The notes beneath the pieces are model-generated. The model ran no database searches and had not been told where the DNA came from. It worked only from the letters and a program-made list of their open reading frames with translations. From Pseudomonadota bacterium (GTDB lineage: Bacteria > Pseudomonadota > Alphaproteobacteria > Rs-D84): a stretch of 64,000 bases of DNA. The stretch lies in the NCBI GenBank assembly GCA_023402015.1, contig JAEXCU010000015.1, positions 67,912 through 131,911 on the forward strand. Reading direction: 5' to 3'. This document shows positions 6,441 through 15,333 of this stretch, one piece after another. Position 1 is the first letter of the stretch, and every line of letters starts with the position of its first letter. Position numbers and translations under genes: made by a program.

Positions 6441-9203
6441 ATGTCTGAAACAAATAATACAAATGAAATTAATGAAATAAAGGTTCCGCAATCTTCCCTG
6501 GAACATGAAATGCGGACCAGTTTTTTGGACTATGCCATGTCGGTTATTGTGGACCGCGCGTTGCCTGATGTTCGCGACGGTTGCAAACCCGTTCATCGCC
6601 GCATTTTATACGTTATGAATGATGTTGCGCCGGCAACCAAGGCGACGGTAAAATCTGCGCGTATCGTTGGTGATGTTATGGGTAAATATCATCCCCACGG
6701 CGACAGTTCTATTTACGAAGCAATGGTTCGCATGGGCCAGGATTTTTCCATGGGTGAAATGTTGGTCCAAGGGCAGGGTAATTTCGGGTCCCGCGACGGG
6801 GACAAGGCCGCGGCCATGCGTTATACCGAGGCGCGCCTGTCCAAATTGGGTGCGTCGTTAATGGACGATATGGAAAAAGACACCGTGGATTGGATGCCGA
6901 ACTTTGACGGCACTTTGTCCGAACCGGTTGTATTGCCGGCAAAATTCCCAAATTTCTTGGTTAACGGGGGCAGTGGTATTGCCGTTGGTATGGCGACAAA
7001 CGTTCCGACATATAACTTGGGCGAGGTCAGTACCGGTATCCTGGCAATATTGGATAATCCAGAAATTACAGATGATGAATTGTTCCAAATAATCCCTGGG
7101 CCAGATTTTCCAACGGGTGCGATTATCATGGGCCGTGCCGGCGCGTACAAGGCACACACCACGGGACGTGGTTCAATTATCGTTCGCGCAAAAACACACC
7201 AGGAAACATTCCATGATCACCAGGCGATTGTTGTTGATGAAATCCCATACCAGGTGAACAAGGCACAACTGATTATTCACATTGCCGAACTGATTAAAGA
7301 CAAACGCATCGAAGGTATTGCCGAAATTCGCGATGAATCATCCAAAGAAGGCCTGCGCATCGTTATTGAATTAAAGCGCGATGCTATGCCCGATGTTGTT
7401 TTAAATCATCTGTTTCAATATACAGAAATGCAGACGAATTTCCCGGTAAACATGATGGCACTGAACCGCGGACGGCCGATGCTGTTTAATGTTCGCGGGG
7501 TATTGGATGCATTTATTGAATTCAGAACGGACATCATTCGTCGCCGTACAATATTTGATTTGAACAAGGCACGCAATCGCGCGCATACTTTGTTGGGGTT
7601 GTCAGTTGCGGTTGGTAATTTGGACGAAGTTATTGAACTGATTAAAACCAGTCCGAATCCCGACGCTGCACGCAGTGCCTTGATTTCACGTGGGTGGCGT
7701 GCGTCAGATATTGAATCATATATTAAATTAATTGATGATCCGAATACGGAATATAAAGACGGAATGTTCTTTATGTCCGAAGACCAGGCGCGCGCAATTC
7801 TGGAATTGCAATTGCATCGTTTGACCGGGTTGGAACGCGATAAAATTCACGATGATTTGACCGCGTTGGGCGCCCAGATAAAAGACCTGTTGGAAATATT
7901 GGGCAGTCATGAACGCATCATTCAAATTATCCGTGATGAAACAACCGCGGTGCGCGATAACTGGGCATCGCCGCGTCGTACAGAAATTTCTGATGCCGAA
8001 ATTGATATTGACATAGAAGACCTGATTGCACGTGAAGATATGGTTATTACCGTTTCCAACACCGGTTATATAAAACGCGTGTCGCTGGATACATATCGCG
8101 CACAAAAACGCGGTGGCAAGGGTCGCAATGCAATGACAACCAAAGACGATGATTATGTGGTTCAGGTATTTGTTGCGAATACGCATACCCCATTGTTATT
8201 TTTCAGTTCCAAGGGAATTTGTTATAAACTGAAAACATATAAATTACCCGAAGCGGCCGCCGCGGCCAAGGGACGCCCATTGGTCAACCTGTTGCCGTTG
8301 TCTGCGGGTGAAACAATTACGGCAATCCTGCCCGTCAGCGAAGAAGACGTTCAACGTGTCCGCGAATCCGGCAAAGAACATTTCTTGATGTTTGCAACTG
8401 CATCCGGTACGGTACGTCGTAATCGCATGTCTGATTTTGATTCAATCCGCGCAAATGGTAAAATTGCCATGAAATTGGACGAAGGCGACAGTTTGATTTC
8501 CGTACTGCCGTGCAGTGAAGACCAAGACGTATTCTTGGCAACATATCGCGGCCGTTGCATACGTTTCCCGGTTCCGGAAATTCGTATATTTGCAGGCCGC
8601 AATTCCACCGGTGTTCGTGGTATGTCGTTGCCCACAGATGACCGGATTATTGGTATGGCAATGCTGAATCACGGTGAATCCGATGCCGCAGTACGCGCCG
8701 CATATATCAAACAATCCCGCGCCGCACGTCGCGCGGCCGGTGGCGCAGAAGAAGAATCCGACGGTGAAGAAGAAACAACAAATCTGGTGTTGGATGATGC
8801 CCAAATGGCAAAAATGGCCGCCGAAGAACAGTTCATTTTGACCGTATCTGAAAACGGATTTGGCAAACGCACCAGTTCGTATGAATACCGTACAACACAC
8901 CGTGGTGGTGGCGGATTTACGAATATTAAATTGGGTGGGAAAAATACTGCCGTTGCCGGGTCTTTCCCGGTTGCTGATGACCATGATATCATAATGGTAA
9001 CAGACGGGGGTAAAATAATCCGCACACCTGTTGCCGATGTTCGCATTGCGGGTCGCGCAACGGCGGGCGTAACACTGTTGCGTACGGCGGAAAATGAAAA
9101 GGTCGTTTCTGCAATTTCCATTGTCAGCGAAGACGAAGAGGCCGCAGAGGTTGAAACCGAAGTCGCCGCCCAGGAAACCCAGGAATCCCAAACTGAACAA
9201 TAA
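6441..9203 (+). CDS. gyrA: DNA gyrase subunit A
   Basis: 920 aa. The start at 6441 follows AAGGGAAA; in-frame codons upstream overlap the promoter. The breakage-reunion domain has the catalytic tyrosine in AAMRYTEARL (about residue 128). The quinolone region reads HPHGDSSIYEAM: Ser at the E. coli S83 position (residue 89) and Glu at the D87 position (residue 93). The GyrA box is QKRGGKG, which separates it from ParC. The C-terminal beta-pinwheel contains an acidic insertion (GAEEESDGEEETTN) near residue 780. Together with GyrB it introduces negative supercoils. It is followed closely by a merR-type gene. Confidence 0.97.
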   Translation: MSETNNTNEINEIKVPQSSLEHEMRTSFLDYAMSVIVDRALPDVRDGCKPVHRRILYVMNDVAPATKATVKSARIVGDVMGKYHPHGDSSIYEAMVRMGQDFSMGEMLVQGQGNFGSRDGDKAAAMRYTEARLSKLGASLMDDMEKDTVDWMPNFDGTLSEPVVLPAKFPNFLVNGGSGIAVGMATNVPTYNLGEVSTGILAILDNPEITDDELFQIIPGPDFPTGAIIMGRAGAYKAHTTGRGSIIVRAKTHQETFHDHQAIVVDEIPYQVNKAQLIIHIAELIKDKRIEGIAEIRDESSKEGLRIVIELKRDAMPDVVLNHLFQYTEMQTNFPVNMMALNRGRPMLFNVRGVLDAFIEFRTDIIRRRTIFDLNKARNRAHTLLGLSVAVGNLDEVIELIKTSPNPDAARSALISRGWRASDIESYIKLIDDPNTEYKDGMFFMSEDQARAILELQLHRLTGLERDKIHDDLTALGAQIKDLLEILGSHERIIQIIRDETTAVRDNWASPRRTEISDAEIDIDIEDLIAREDMVITVSNTGYIKRVSLDTYRAQKRGGKGRNAMTTKDDDYVVQVFVANTHTPLLFFSSKGICYKLKTYKLPEAAAAAKGRPLVNLLPLSAGETITAILPVSEEDVQRVRESGKEHFLMFATASGTVRRNRMSDFDSIRANGKIAMKLDEGDSLISVLPCSEDQDVFLATYRGRCIRFPVPEIRIFAGRNSTGVRGMSLPTDDRIIGMAMLNHGESDAAVRAAYIKQSRAARRAAGGAEEESDGEEETTNLVLDDAQMAKMAAEEQFILTVSENGFGKRTSSYEYRTTHRGGGGFTNIKLGGKNTAVAGSFPVADDHDIIMVTDGGKIIRTPVADVRIAGRATAGVTLLRTAENEKVVSAISIVSEDEEAAEVETEVAAQETQESQTEQ

Positions 9204-9214
9204 GGATGTCAGGC

Positions 9215-9610
9215 ATGGATAGCGAATACTTTGCATCTATTAACGAGGTTTCAAAAAAATTGTCTGTGCCTGCGCATACTTTGCGTTATTGGGAAAAACA
9301 ATTCCCGGTTGCCATTCGCCCAACAACGGGCGCCGGTGGTCGGCGTTATTATCGCGCCGAAACCGTGCGGCGTTTGACGGTTATTAAGGATTTGCTGTAT
9401 ACCCGGGGAATGACAATTGCGGGTGTAAAAAAATTACTGCGCGACGGCAATTTGCCAGAAAACGTAGATGATTTTATGACCCCAATGGGCACGTCTGCCA
9501 AAACGGTTCCCGCAACGCCTGTGCCATCCGCCGCACCATCTGTTGATGCCGCGCAATTGGATATGGCAATAACATTGCTGACCCAGGCACGGGAATTATT
9601 GGCAAATTGA
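9215..9610 (+). CDS. MerR family transcriptional regulator
   Basis: 131 aa if started at ATG 9215, which has AAGGA 8 bp upstream; ATG 9206 is also in frame but sits too close to that SD. The N-terminal winged helix-turn-helix is clear: INEVSKKLSVPAHTLRYWEKQF, then GGRRYYRAETVRRLTVIKDLLYTRGMTIAGVKKLL. An Ala/Pro-rich linker and a short helix end the protein. It resembles the short MerR-like regulator found near ihfA in many alphaproteobacteria. No metal-binding cysteines are present. It is probably co-transcribed with gyrA (12-bp gap). Confidence 0.85.
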   Translation: MDSEYFASINEVSKKLSVPAHTLRYWEKQFPVAIRPTTGAGGRRYYRAETVRRLTVIKDLLYTRGMTIAGVKKLLRDGNLPENVDDFMTPMGTSAKTVPATPVPSAAPSVDAAQLDMAITLLTQARELLAN

Positions 9611-9617
9611 TATAAAG

Positions 9618-9647
9618 ATAAAACGCCCAAATGGGCGTTTTATTTTG
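9618..9647. terminator. bidirectional terminator
   Basis: AAAACGCCC pairs with GGGCGTTTT around AAAT, followed by ATTTT. It ends the MerR gene and lies at the end of the convergent gene. Confidence 0.8.
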
Positions 9648-10221
9648 TGTGATTATTTACCAGGTTTAATTTTTTATTTAATAACGAATCCATTCGCGCC
9701 TGCAATTGTGTTATGCGATTGTTTGCAACGCTGTCAAAATGACTGCGGATTGCGCGTTGCAGATTTGGATTCATGGACTTAACACGGTCATATTGACGAA
9801 TTTTTTTATCGTTTGCCCAATATTTCCACCCGCTGTTTCGTACAGTTGGAATTTCAGAAAATTCCGTAAACACTGTTGTGTTGTGCTTTGGTACATTGAA
9901 CATGGAATGCCTGTACGCCGCATTATATGCACGGTCCAGGATTTGGTCGTTTGCTTTACGCAAACTGTCAATTGCGGGGCCATTTTCAACCAGGTATGTA
10001 TACGTATCGTTTTTGTTCAATGAATCGGAAATTAAACCGGGCAGGGCGGTGCGTATGCGCTGGATTTCGTCGCGTGTGGCATCAATATTTTTATCGGTTT
10101 CAGCCAGTAATTTATTTTTTGCTGATTCCTGGTTTGCCGTCATGCTGAGTAAAATTGCAATCATAAACAATAATACAACGGTGGATGATGATACCAGAAT
10201 CGCATGTGTTTCACGTTTCAT
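9640..10221 (-). CDS. hypothetical membrane-anchored protein
   Basis: 193 aa with one N-terminal membrane segment at residues 8-28 (AILVSSSTVVLLFMIAILLS). A long, mainly helical, charged outer part follows (AKNKLLAETDKNIDATRDEIQRIR and, near the end, ITQLQARMDSLLNKKLNL), suggesting a coiled-coil protein fixed in the inner membrane. It was not recognised. GGGGTG precedes the ATG. It is a single gene next to tRNA-Glu and its repeats. Confidence 0.6.
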   Translation of the reverse strand: MKRETHAILVSSSTVVLLFMIAILLSMTANQESAKNKLLAETDKNIDATRDEIQRIRTALPGLISDSLNKNDTYTYLVENGPAIDSLRKANDQILDRAYNAAYRHSMFNVPKHNTTVFTEFSEIPTVRNSGWKYWANDKKIRQYDRVKSMNPNLQRAIRSHFDSVANNRITQLQARMDSLLNKKLNLVNNHTK

Positions 10222-10268
10222 ATTTCACCCCTTGGATAATGTATGAATTTATATCTGTTTGTACAGGA

Positions 10269-10312
10269 CAAAATTTAATTTCACCTGACGGTGTAATAAA
10301 ATTTTGGCAGTC
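10269..10312. repeat. 44-bp direct repeat, copy 1
   Basis: Identical over 44 bp to 10447-10490. The right end (TGGCAGTC) is the last 8 bases of tRNA-Glu in the same orientation. After the repeat, the sequence keeps only loose similarity to the tRNA (CGGGAAT, then CCCAC). It looks like a remnant of an insertion or duplication at the tRNA 3' end. Confidence 0.85.
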
Positions 10313-10446
10313 TTGGCGGGAATGTAATTCCCACTTGCCTGGGCTGCGTGGGCCCCTTTCGGCTGCGTAAGGCACGAACTGCGCATTTGCTTGTTCATGC
10401 CAACTTCGCACACGAACCCTACGGGTTCGCTTTCCGGGCACGTGCT
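10313..10446. other. gene-free spacer between the two 44-bp repeats
   Basis: 134 bp without a convincing gene. It holds a small hairpin CGAACCC/GGGTTCG and GC-rich inverted segments around 10330-10350. Short open frames here have no SD or recognisable sequence. Confidence 0.6.
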
Positions 10447-10490
10447 CAAAATTTAATTTCACCTGACGGTGTAATAAAATTTTGGCAGTC
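10447..10490. repeat. 44-bp direct repeat, copy 2, entering tRNA-Glu
   Basis: Second copy of the 44-bp repeat. Its last 8 bp are the 3' end (including the encoded CCA) of tRNA-Glu. Confidence 0.85.
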
Positions 10491-10557
10491 CCAACGGGAA
10501 TCGAACCCGTGTCGTCAGAATGAGAATCTGATGTCCTAACCGCTAGACGATGGGACC
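10483..10557 (-). tRNA. tRNA-Glu (anticodon CTC)
   Basis: 75 nt including an encoded CCA. The acceptor stem GGTCCCA pairs with TGGGACT (one G-T pair), the discriminator is G, the anticodon stem TCAGA/TCTGA holds loop TTCTCAT with anticodon CTC, and the T-loop reads GGTTCGATTCC. A promoter lies upstream on the same strand: TTGCAA (10591-10596), 16 bp, TAAGAT (10569-10574). Confidence 0.95.
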
Positions 10558-10725
10558 GCAGCGCATGTATCTTAGCATTTTTTTCTGCGTTTGCAAATAA
10601 ATACGATTTTTATCGCGTGGACACAATTGCCACAAAATCCAGGAATAATTTCGTTTTAAATTTTATTGACCGATTAATCGTTATGTGCAACATTTGTTGA
10701 ACTTTGAACAGACGGGTATTTAACG

Positions 10726-11397
10726 ATGCAGACAGACGGTAATTTAATCACAGAACCAAAATTCTCAGTTTTAAAGCAGGCAATTCAAGATAAAGTTTAT
10801 TATACGAAATTGTTCATGACGGACATTTTGCCAAAAATCGCACAAATATCAAACCAACCGCGATATGGATATCATGGATTAACCCACACGACCCAGGTCG
10901 CACTGTTTGGTGTGGAATTATCGTTGGCGTCGGGCGCGGAACCATTGCCGGTAATGTTGGCGGCCGGTTTGCATGATTGCGCACGAACCCATGATAAAGA
11001 TTGCCTGATGCATGGGCCAAAATGTGAACCGATTGCGCATACGTTTTTGGATACCCATTACCCAACATTGTCTTATCAAACGCATCAACAAATTGTTTAT
11101 GCCGTTGTAAATCATTCGCGAAATATTCCTGCACCGGACGCGGTTTCGGCATGCCTGTGGGACGGGGACAGAATCAGATTGGCATGGGAATTGGGTTATA
11201 ATCCGAATTTCTTTGCGACCGAATATGGACGGAAAATTGCATCTTTGACCCCGCGGGGCCAGGCACAGTATATCGCCCGCCAGGAACGGTTTTTAATACA
11301 ACACGGTATAAAAACCCGTGCCCAGATTGATCATGAAAATGTGATGAATGCAATTTTTTGCGCAACGAACACAAATTTTAAAGACCGGGTGAAATGA
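10726..11397 (+). CDS. HD-domain hydrolase
   Basis: 223 aa. The metal-dependent HD phosphohydrolase pattern is present: H in YHGLTHTTQVAL, HD in AAGLHDCARTHD, H in VNHSRN, and D in WDGDRIRLAWELGYNP. HD proteins hydrolyse nucleotides or other phosphate esters; no second domain tells which. The SD is weak. It stands alone between tRNA-Glu and a convergent gene, and ends 13 bp before the latter's stop. Confidence 0.75.
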   Translation: MQTDGNLITEPKFSVLKQAIQDKVYYTKLFMTDILPKIAQISNQPRYGYHGLTHTTQVALFGVELSLASGAEPLPVMLAAGLHDCARTHDKDCLMHGPKCEPIAHTFLDTHYPTLSYQTHQQIVYAVVNHSRNIPAPDAVSACLWDGDRIRLAWELGYNPNFFATEYGRKIASLTPRGQAQYIARQERFLIQHGIKTRAQIDHENVMNAIFCATNTNFKDRVK

Positions 11398-11410
11398 TTC
11401 AGGCGAAGTA

Positions 11411-12448
11411 TTAATCGCGAATATTTTTCATTTGATTTATAATTTCATTTTCAATTGCATATGAACTCAGTTCCGTGGCCGATTTGTGATAATCATCAAA
11501 ATTCTGTTGTATTTCAGTATATGTTTTTTTGTCCAGTTTCTGTATCTGGGGGCCCAATGCGCCGGCGCGTGGTTTTAAATCATCCAACGCATGATGCATT
11601 TCATGTGCAAACATCGCAATCATTCTGTCAAATGTTTTGGTGCCGTTTTTGGCTTCGTTTCTTTTGGCAAAATCCAGATTCAGGCGAATAATTTTCTGCT
11701 CTATTGCATCCGGGTGCGTTTTTGGGGATTTTTTAAATTCGTTTATTACAGATTTTTGTTGTTCTGGGGACATATCTTTGGGCAGTGTGATTGAATAACC
11801 GTTCTGTTTATAGGCGCCGGTTTGATTTGGTGAACTCGGCTTAAAATCGGCTGTTTCCCAATTTTTTACCGCCGCGACATTTATGGATTGTGGGTGCAGG
11901 TTATATTCATCGCAAAAATCACGGGCCAGTGCCTGAAACAATGCGTTGTACGCGGCAATCTCGTCCCCGGGCTTGGCGTTTTTAACTTTCGCCACCAGGT
12001 CATTATGGTTATTCAGACGACGAAACCAATCATATGCGAATTGTTTCGCCAAATTATATCTGTTTACGGTGGCAACGTTAAAGCGATTACGTATTTCATC
12101 GTCTTTTGTGGGATCTTTGGACATTTGACTTAACTTTAAATCAAATGTGTTAAATTCACCCTGAATGTTGTTTAAATCATTACTGACCGCCAATAAAAAC
12201 AGCGACATGTTCTTGGGTCTGTATTTGTTCAATTTTATTGCGGATTCATATTGCGTTATTAATTCATCCGGTTTGTGGCCATGCGATATAAAACCGCGTG
12301 TCATCGGGTGAAACTGTCCTGATATTTTATTTTTCGTTTCTGGGTCCGTCGCCGCGATATATCGGTTCAGTAAATTTATATCATTTTGCATGATCTCTAT
12401 TTCAATATCGCGCGCGGCAATTTGAAATTTATTCGCCGTGTCTGTCAT
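11411..12448 (-). CDS. putative zincin metallopeptidase (HEMHH), otherwise unknown
   Basis: 345 aa without signal peptide or membrane segment. Residues 282-286 read HEMHH in MIAMFAHEMHHALDD, the HExxH zinc and catalytic motif of gluzincin/metzincin-type proteases; a Glu in SATELSSY some 45-50 residues later is a possible third ligand. The rest is helical and charged and was not recognised. An intracellular protease, or a toxin/effector injected into a host (the window also encodes type IV secretion proteins), are both possible; neither is shown. The neighbour upstream, 12576-13436, is a secreted protein on the same strand. Confidence 0.6.
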   Translation of the reverse strand: MTDTANKFQIAARDIEIEIMQNDINLLNRYIAATDPETKNKISGQFHPMTRGFISHGHKPDELITQYESAIKLNKYRPKNMSLFLLAVSNDLNNIQGEFNTFDLKLSQMSKDPTKDDEIRNRFNVATVNRYNLAKQFAYDWFRRLNNHNDLVAKVKNAKPGDEIAAYNALFQALARDFCDEYNLHPQSINVAAVKNWETADFKPSSPNQTGAYKQNGYSITLPKDMSPEQQKSVINEFKKSPKTHPDAIEQKIIRLNLDFAKRNEAKNGTKTFDRMIAMFAHEMHHALDDLKPRAGALGPQIQKLDKKTYTEIQQNFDDYHKSATELSSYAIENEIINQMKNIRD

Positions 12449-12546
12449 GTGAAGTATTATAACATAACGCTGCGTAATTATAAACAGAAAAGGACGGTCG
12501 GGCGACTTGGTTTTATTTGTGTTTTGTATGATAAAAAGTTAAAAAT

Positions 12547-12578
12547 AAATCCCGGGGTTTCAGCCCGGGAAATATTTA
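12547..12578 (-). terminator. terminator for the secreted-protein gene
   Basis: CCCGGG and CCCGGG enclose a 7-nt loop at about 12551-12569; read on the minus strand it is followed by ATTTATTTTT. Confidence 0.7.
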
Positions 12579-13436
12579 TCTGCCAGATTTTTCTTTTATA
12601 AACATTTGCGTGGCGTCAAATGATTTTGATACCAATCCCGCAAAGACTTTTTTCTGGTCTGCCACACTCAGATTTGGATTAAATGCACCTTTTTTAATTA
12701 GTACCTGGATGGTTTCGGCGGTGGCATTTAAAACCTTGGCATTATTTTCAATGAACAAGTTTAATGCGTCGCTGTCTTTTTTGTTCTTTTCCGGGTCATA
12801 AGAAACACTGTATAGGCGATTTTTTGCATCCGCCGCCAATTTAGCATTGGGCAATTTTTTCAATTTTTCCGGGGCGTATTTGGGCAATATTTCTTTGCGG
12901 TAAATATCAACAACAGATGTGCCCCAATCAAAGTTATCGGGGATATATAATTTTTCACCCGGTTTAACGTTTTTTAATGCCTGTATGAATTCTTGCAGGG
13001 TGTAATTTGCCAATTCGGTGCCCGCATTTGCAATATCTGTACCTGTGTTATATTTTTTTGGCGAAAGCATTGCCGGCGTTTTATTTGTCTTCCATGCCAG
13101 GTCAAACCAACGATTATTTAATTTTAAGAAATTCGGCAAAGCATTCGGATTTTTTAATGCCAGCAACAAAATTACATATTTATCGCTTTCTATGACGGCA
13201 TTTAATTGCTTGTCCGGGGACAGTTTTAAGAAGTTGGCGGCGTATTGGTTTAAATCCATAACGGTTCCATTGACATCGTTAACGACGCCAATCGGATGCG
13301 TCCATGTTCCGAATTCTGCGCCTTTGTTATCCTGGGCTTGGCTTTTTAATGGCAACAAAGACAGTGCCGATATACCAAAAACGGTCAGGGCCTTTTTGAT
13401 GTTGCCACTGGCTGCATTAAATGTTGATGATTTCAT
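12576..13436 (-). CDS. hypothetical secreted protein
   Basis: 286 aa from ATG 13436, which follows AAAGGGG. A Sec signal peptide is clear (ALTVFGISALSLLPLKSQAQ, cleavage near QAQ). The mature part is rich in Asn, Lys and Leu with no cysteines and no motif I recognise. Part of it, PDKQLNAVIESDKYVILLLALKN, suggests helical repeats, but this is not firm. It ends in a terminator, so it is a single-gene unit beside the HEMHH gene. Confidence 0.6.
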   Translation of the reverse strand: MKSSTFNAASGNIKKALTVFGISALSLLPLKSQAQDNKGAEFGTWTHPIGVVNDVNGTVMDLNQYAANFLKLSPDKQLNAVIESDKYVILLLALKNPNALPNFLKLNNRWFDLAWKTNKTPAMLSPKKYNTGTDIANAGTELANYTLQEFIQALKNVKPGEKLYIPDNFDWGTSVVDIYRKEILPKYAPEKLKKLPNAKLAADAKNRLYSVSYDPEKNKKDSDALNLFIENNAKVLNATAETIQVLIKKGAFNPNLSVADQKKVFAGLVSKSFDATQMFIKEKSGR

Positions 13437-13656
13437 AATGAACCCCTTTCTTATAATTGTATCACTAAAAACCACGAAAGCAAAAGGTCGTTGGGAATAT
13501 ATTATGAAACAGTCCATTGGATTTTATTTAACTTAATCTTGAGAAAAACAAGATTAATCGTTGACAATTTTAAAAAAGTGCAAAAGTTATCAAAAAATAT
13601 GGCCTGCAAAATAGAAAAATAAAATAAATTTAACTGGCCAAGTTTTTGTCTTTATA

Positions 13657-13670
13657 TGGTTTGGGCGCAC
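13657..13670. repeat. tRNA 3'-end-like repeat, short copy
   Basis: TGGTTTGGGCGCAC, 14 bp identical to the start of the copy at 13818 and one base different from the 3' end of tRNA-Gln at 24549. Confidence 0.5.
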
Positions 13671-13817
13671 ACAGGGGTGTGGGGATGCCCCCCACTAGTG
13701 TTTTGGAACAAAACACGTACAAAACGTTAATAACGTTTTGCAGTACAAATACGCGGTCATTTGTACTATCTGGCGTACGCACCAAATAAAAAAAGCCCCC
13801 TTGTGGGCGTTTTTATT

Positions 13818-13837
13818 TGGTTTGGGCGCACGGATTC
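13818..13837. repeat. candidate attachment site (left), 20-bp copy of the tRNA-Gln 3' end
   Basis: Matches 24549-24568, the 3' end of tRNA-Gln, at 19 of 20 positions and in the same orientation. The last 14 bases, GGGCGCACGGATTC, are identical. Confidence 0.55.
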
Positions 13838-14327
13838 CCACGGACTTTGTCCTGCGGGGCATTCGTATGATGTTTGCTGCACTGGGTTTGCAAACATCAA
13901 CTCATTGTCAAACCAAACGACATTCGTCGTGTGGCCTTATCCTTGTCTCGCGCCCAAAAATAAAAACACCGCAAGGGTGTTTTGATTTTTGGTTGTGCAC
14001 GGAGCGCCATACGGTATTTGCATTCAATTTGTGATTTTGCCGAAGCACGATTTAGACCATTTAACAGGGATTAGCAGGGATTTTTCGCAAAAACACCCAC
14101 CGAAATACTAACATGATACAATTTGTGCTAGAATTCATGTCCAGTTTTCCGCGGTTTTTTGTGTGTCTAAAAATTCCCTAAAAAAACTAACAGGAAATTC
14201 GATTTTAGTATCAGGGAAAACTGCAAAATAACAGCGAAAAAGCCGCATAAAAACAGGATAACGCACTTTCTGGTAATATCTGGGAAAATTTGAGAATAAA
14301 AGTAATTCCAGCTTTCCCAGATTTATT

Positions 14328-15281
14328 CTATAAAAGATCATTTAGCAAGTTCATACATTTAATTTTCTGCTGCATGTTTGCCCTGCCATAGACATTTAAC
14401 GTAAAGGACACGTTCTTATGTCCCAGAATTTCGGACAGAGATTTAATATCAAAGTCCGGTATTTCAATAGCACGCACGGCAAATGTGTGCCTTATTTCAT
14501 GAAACTTGACAGTACGCAGATTATGCTTTTTTAAGAATCTCGCAAAGAACTGACGATATGTCCTAGGCTCCGTTGGCTTGGTCTTTCCGGTTAAAAAATA
14601 CTGATTAGGGTTATCTGAATAGTACTTTTTAATGATATTTATCAGCAAAGACGGCACCGGAATCGTTCGTGCCGAACAGGCGGTCTTGGGTGCGCCAATA
14701 TGAACATACGAGGTTCCTTTAGTTTTATCATAAATTCGCTGAACCGTGCGTTGGATAGTGATAGTTTTATCAGTCAGAGATATATCACGCACCTGCAGAC
14801 CACACAATTCACCAATGCGAATGCCGGTAAACAATGCGACCAAGACACCAGCTGTGCGGCGGTTCATTTTCATATAAATACATTGAATAAGAGCCAATTC
14901 TTCATCCTTAGACAAAGTAATGACGCGCTTGATTGAAAAGTCCTTAGGATATTCAATCAAATCCCAATTCAACATAGGGATAATTTTTTCTTTATACGCA
15001 TAAAGCATACATAGCCGCAGGACTAAAATAATATCACGAATGGTTTTGATGGTAAGACCGCCGGTTTTATCCAATCGCCCCTCATTATGTAGCAGAGTAA
15101 TATACGCCTGAATATCAGATTCAGTAATATTGCCAATCTTTTGCTTGCCAAAGTGAGGTATCAGATGATTTTCTGCAATCAGCATAAAGCTGGCATAAGT
15201 CGACGGTGTAATCATAGGGCTTTTTTGGCTAAGCCATACATTGATCAAGTTTTTGAAGTGACTATTTGATGTTAGTGTCAT
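14328..15281 (-). CDS. tyrosine recombinase, probable hsdS invertase
   Basis: 317 aa. A SAM-like N-terminal DNA-binding part is followed by the catalytic domain with all expected residues: R155 (GIRIGE), K199 (APKTACSARTIPVP), H261 and R264 (HEIRHTF), H288 (LGHKN) and nucleophile Y298 (LNVYG). AAAAAGGAG precedes the ATG. The gene starts 60 bp from the left 20-bp inverted repeat that flanks the two hsdS genes, the usual place for a specificity-gene invertase. It could instead be the integrase of the island, since the left candidate attachment site lies 0.5 kb away. Confidence 0.9.
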   Translation of the reverse strand: MTLTSNSHFKNLINVWLSQKSPMITPSTYASFMLIAENHLIPHFGKQKIGNITESDIQAYITLLHNEGRLDKTGGLTIKTIRDIILVLRLCMLYAYKEKIIPMLNWDLIEYPKDFSIKRVITLSKDEELALIQCIYMKMNRRTAGVLVALFTGIRIGELCGLQVRDISLTDKTITIQRTVQRIYDKTKGTSYVHIGAPKTACSARTIPVPSLLINIIKKYYSDNPNQYFLTGKTKPTEPRTYRQFFARFLKKHNLRTVKFHEIRHTFAVRAIEIPDFDIKSLSEILGHKNVSFTLNVYGRANMQQKIKCMNLLNDLL

Positions 15282-15333
15282 TGTACATACTCCTTTTTAA
15301 GTACAGATGTATGTTGAGAAGAAAAAACACTAA

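Larger units (their letters stand above)
13437..14327. other. long gene-free region at the left edge of the island
   Basis: About 890 bp without a convincing gene. It holds an inverted repeat CAAAACGTT/AACGTTTTG near 13721-13741, terminator-like hairpins GCCC/GGGC with flanking A and T runs (about 13791-13815) and AAAACACC/GGGTGTTTT (about 13966-13985), and two copies of a tRNA 3'-end-like sequence (13657 and 13818). It reads like insertion debris. Confidence 0.6.

Noticed and set aside
6441..9203. ParC instead of GyrA
   Set aside because: The GyrA box QKRGGKG and the full-length C-terminal pinwheel are present.
10211..10462. Open frames across the 44-bp repeats beside tRNA-Glu
   Set aside because: They consist of repeat and tRNA-derived sequence; no SD and no coding character.
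10269..10490. CRISPR array
   Set aside because: Only two copies with one 134-bp spacer, no cas genes, and the repeat is explained by the tRNA end.
13738..14034. 98-codon open frame in the island's left edge
   Set aside because: It crosses two terminator-like hairpins, has no SD and shows no recognisable sequence.
14135..14341. 68-codon minus-strand frame after the tyrosine recombinase
   Set aside because: A+T-rich, overlaps the recombinase stop, no SD; likely chance.
14328..15281. Firm assignment of the tyrosine recombinase as island integrase
   Set aside because: Its position 60 bp from the hsdS inversion repeat fits an invertase better; both roles remain possible, so it was not called an integrase.
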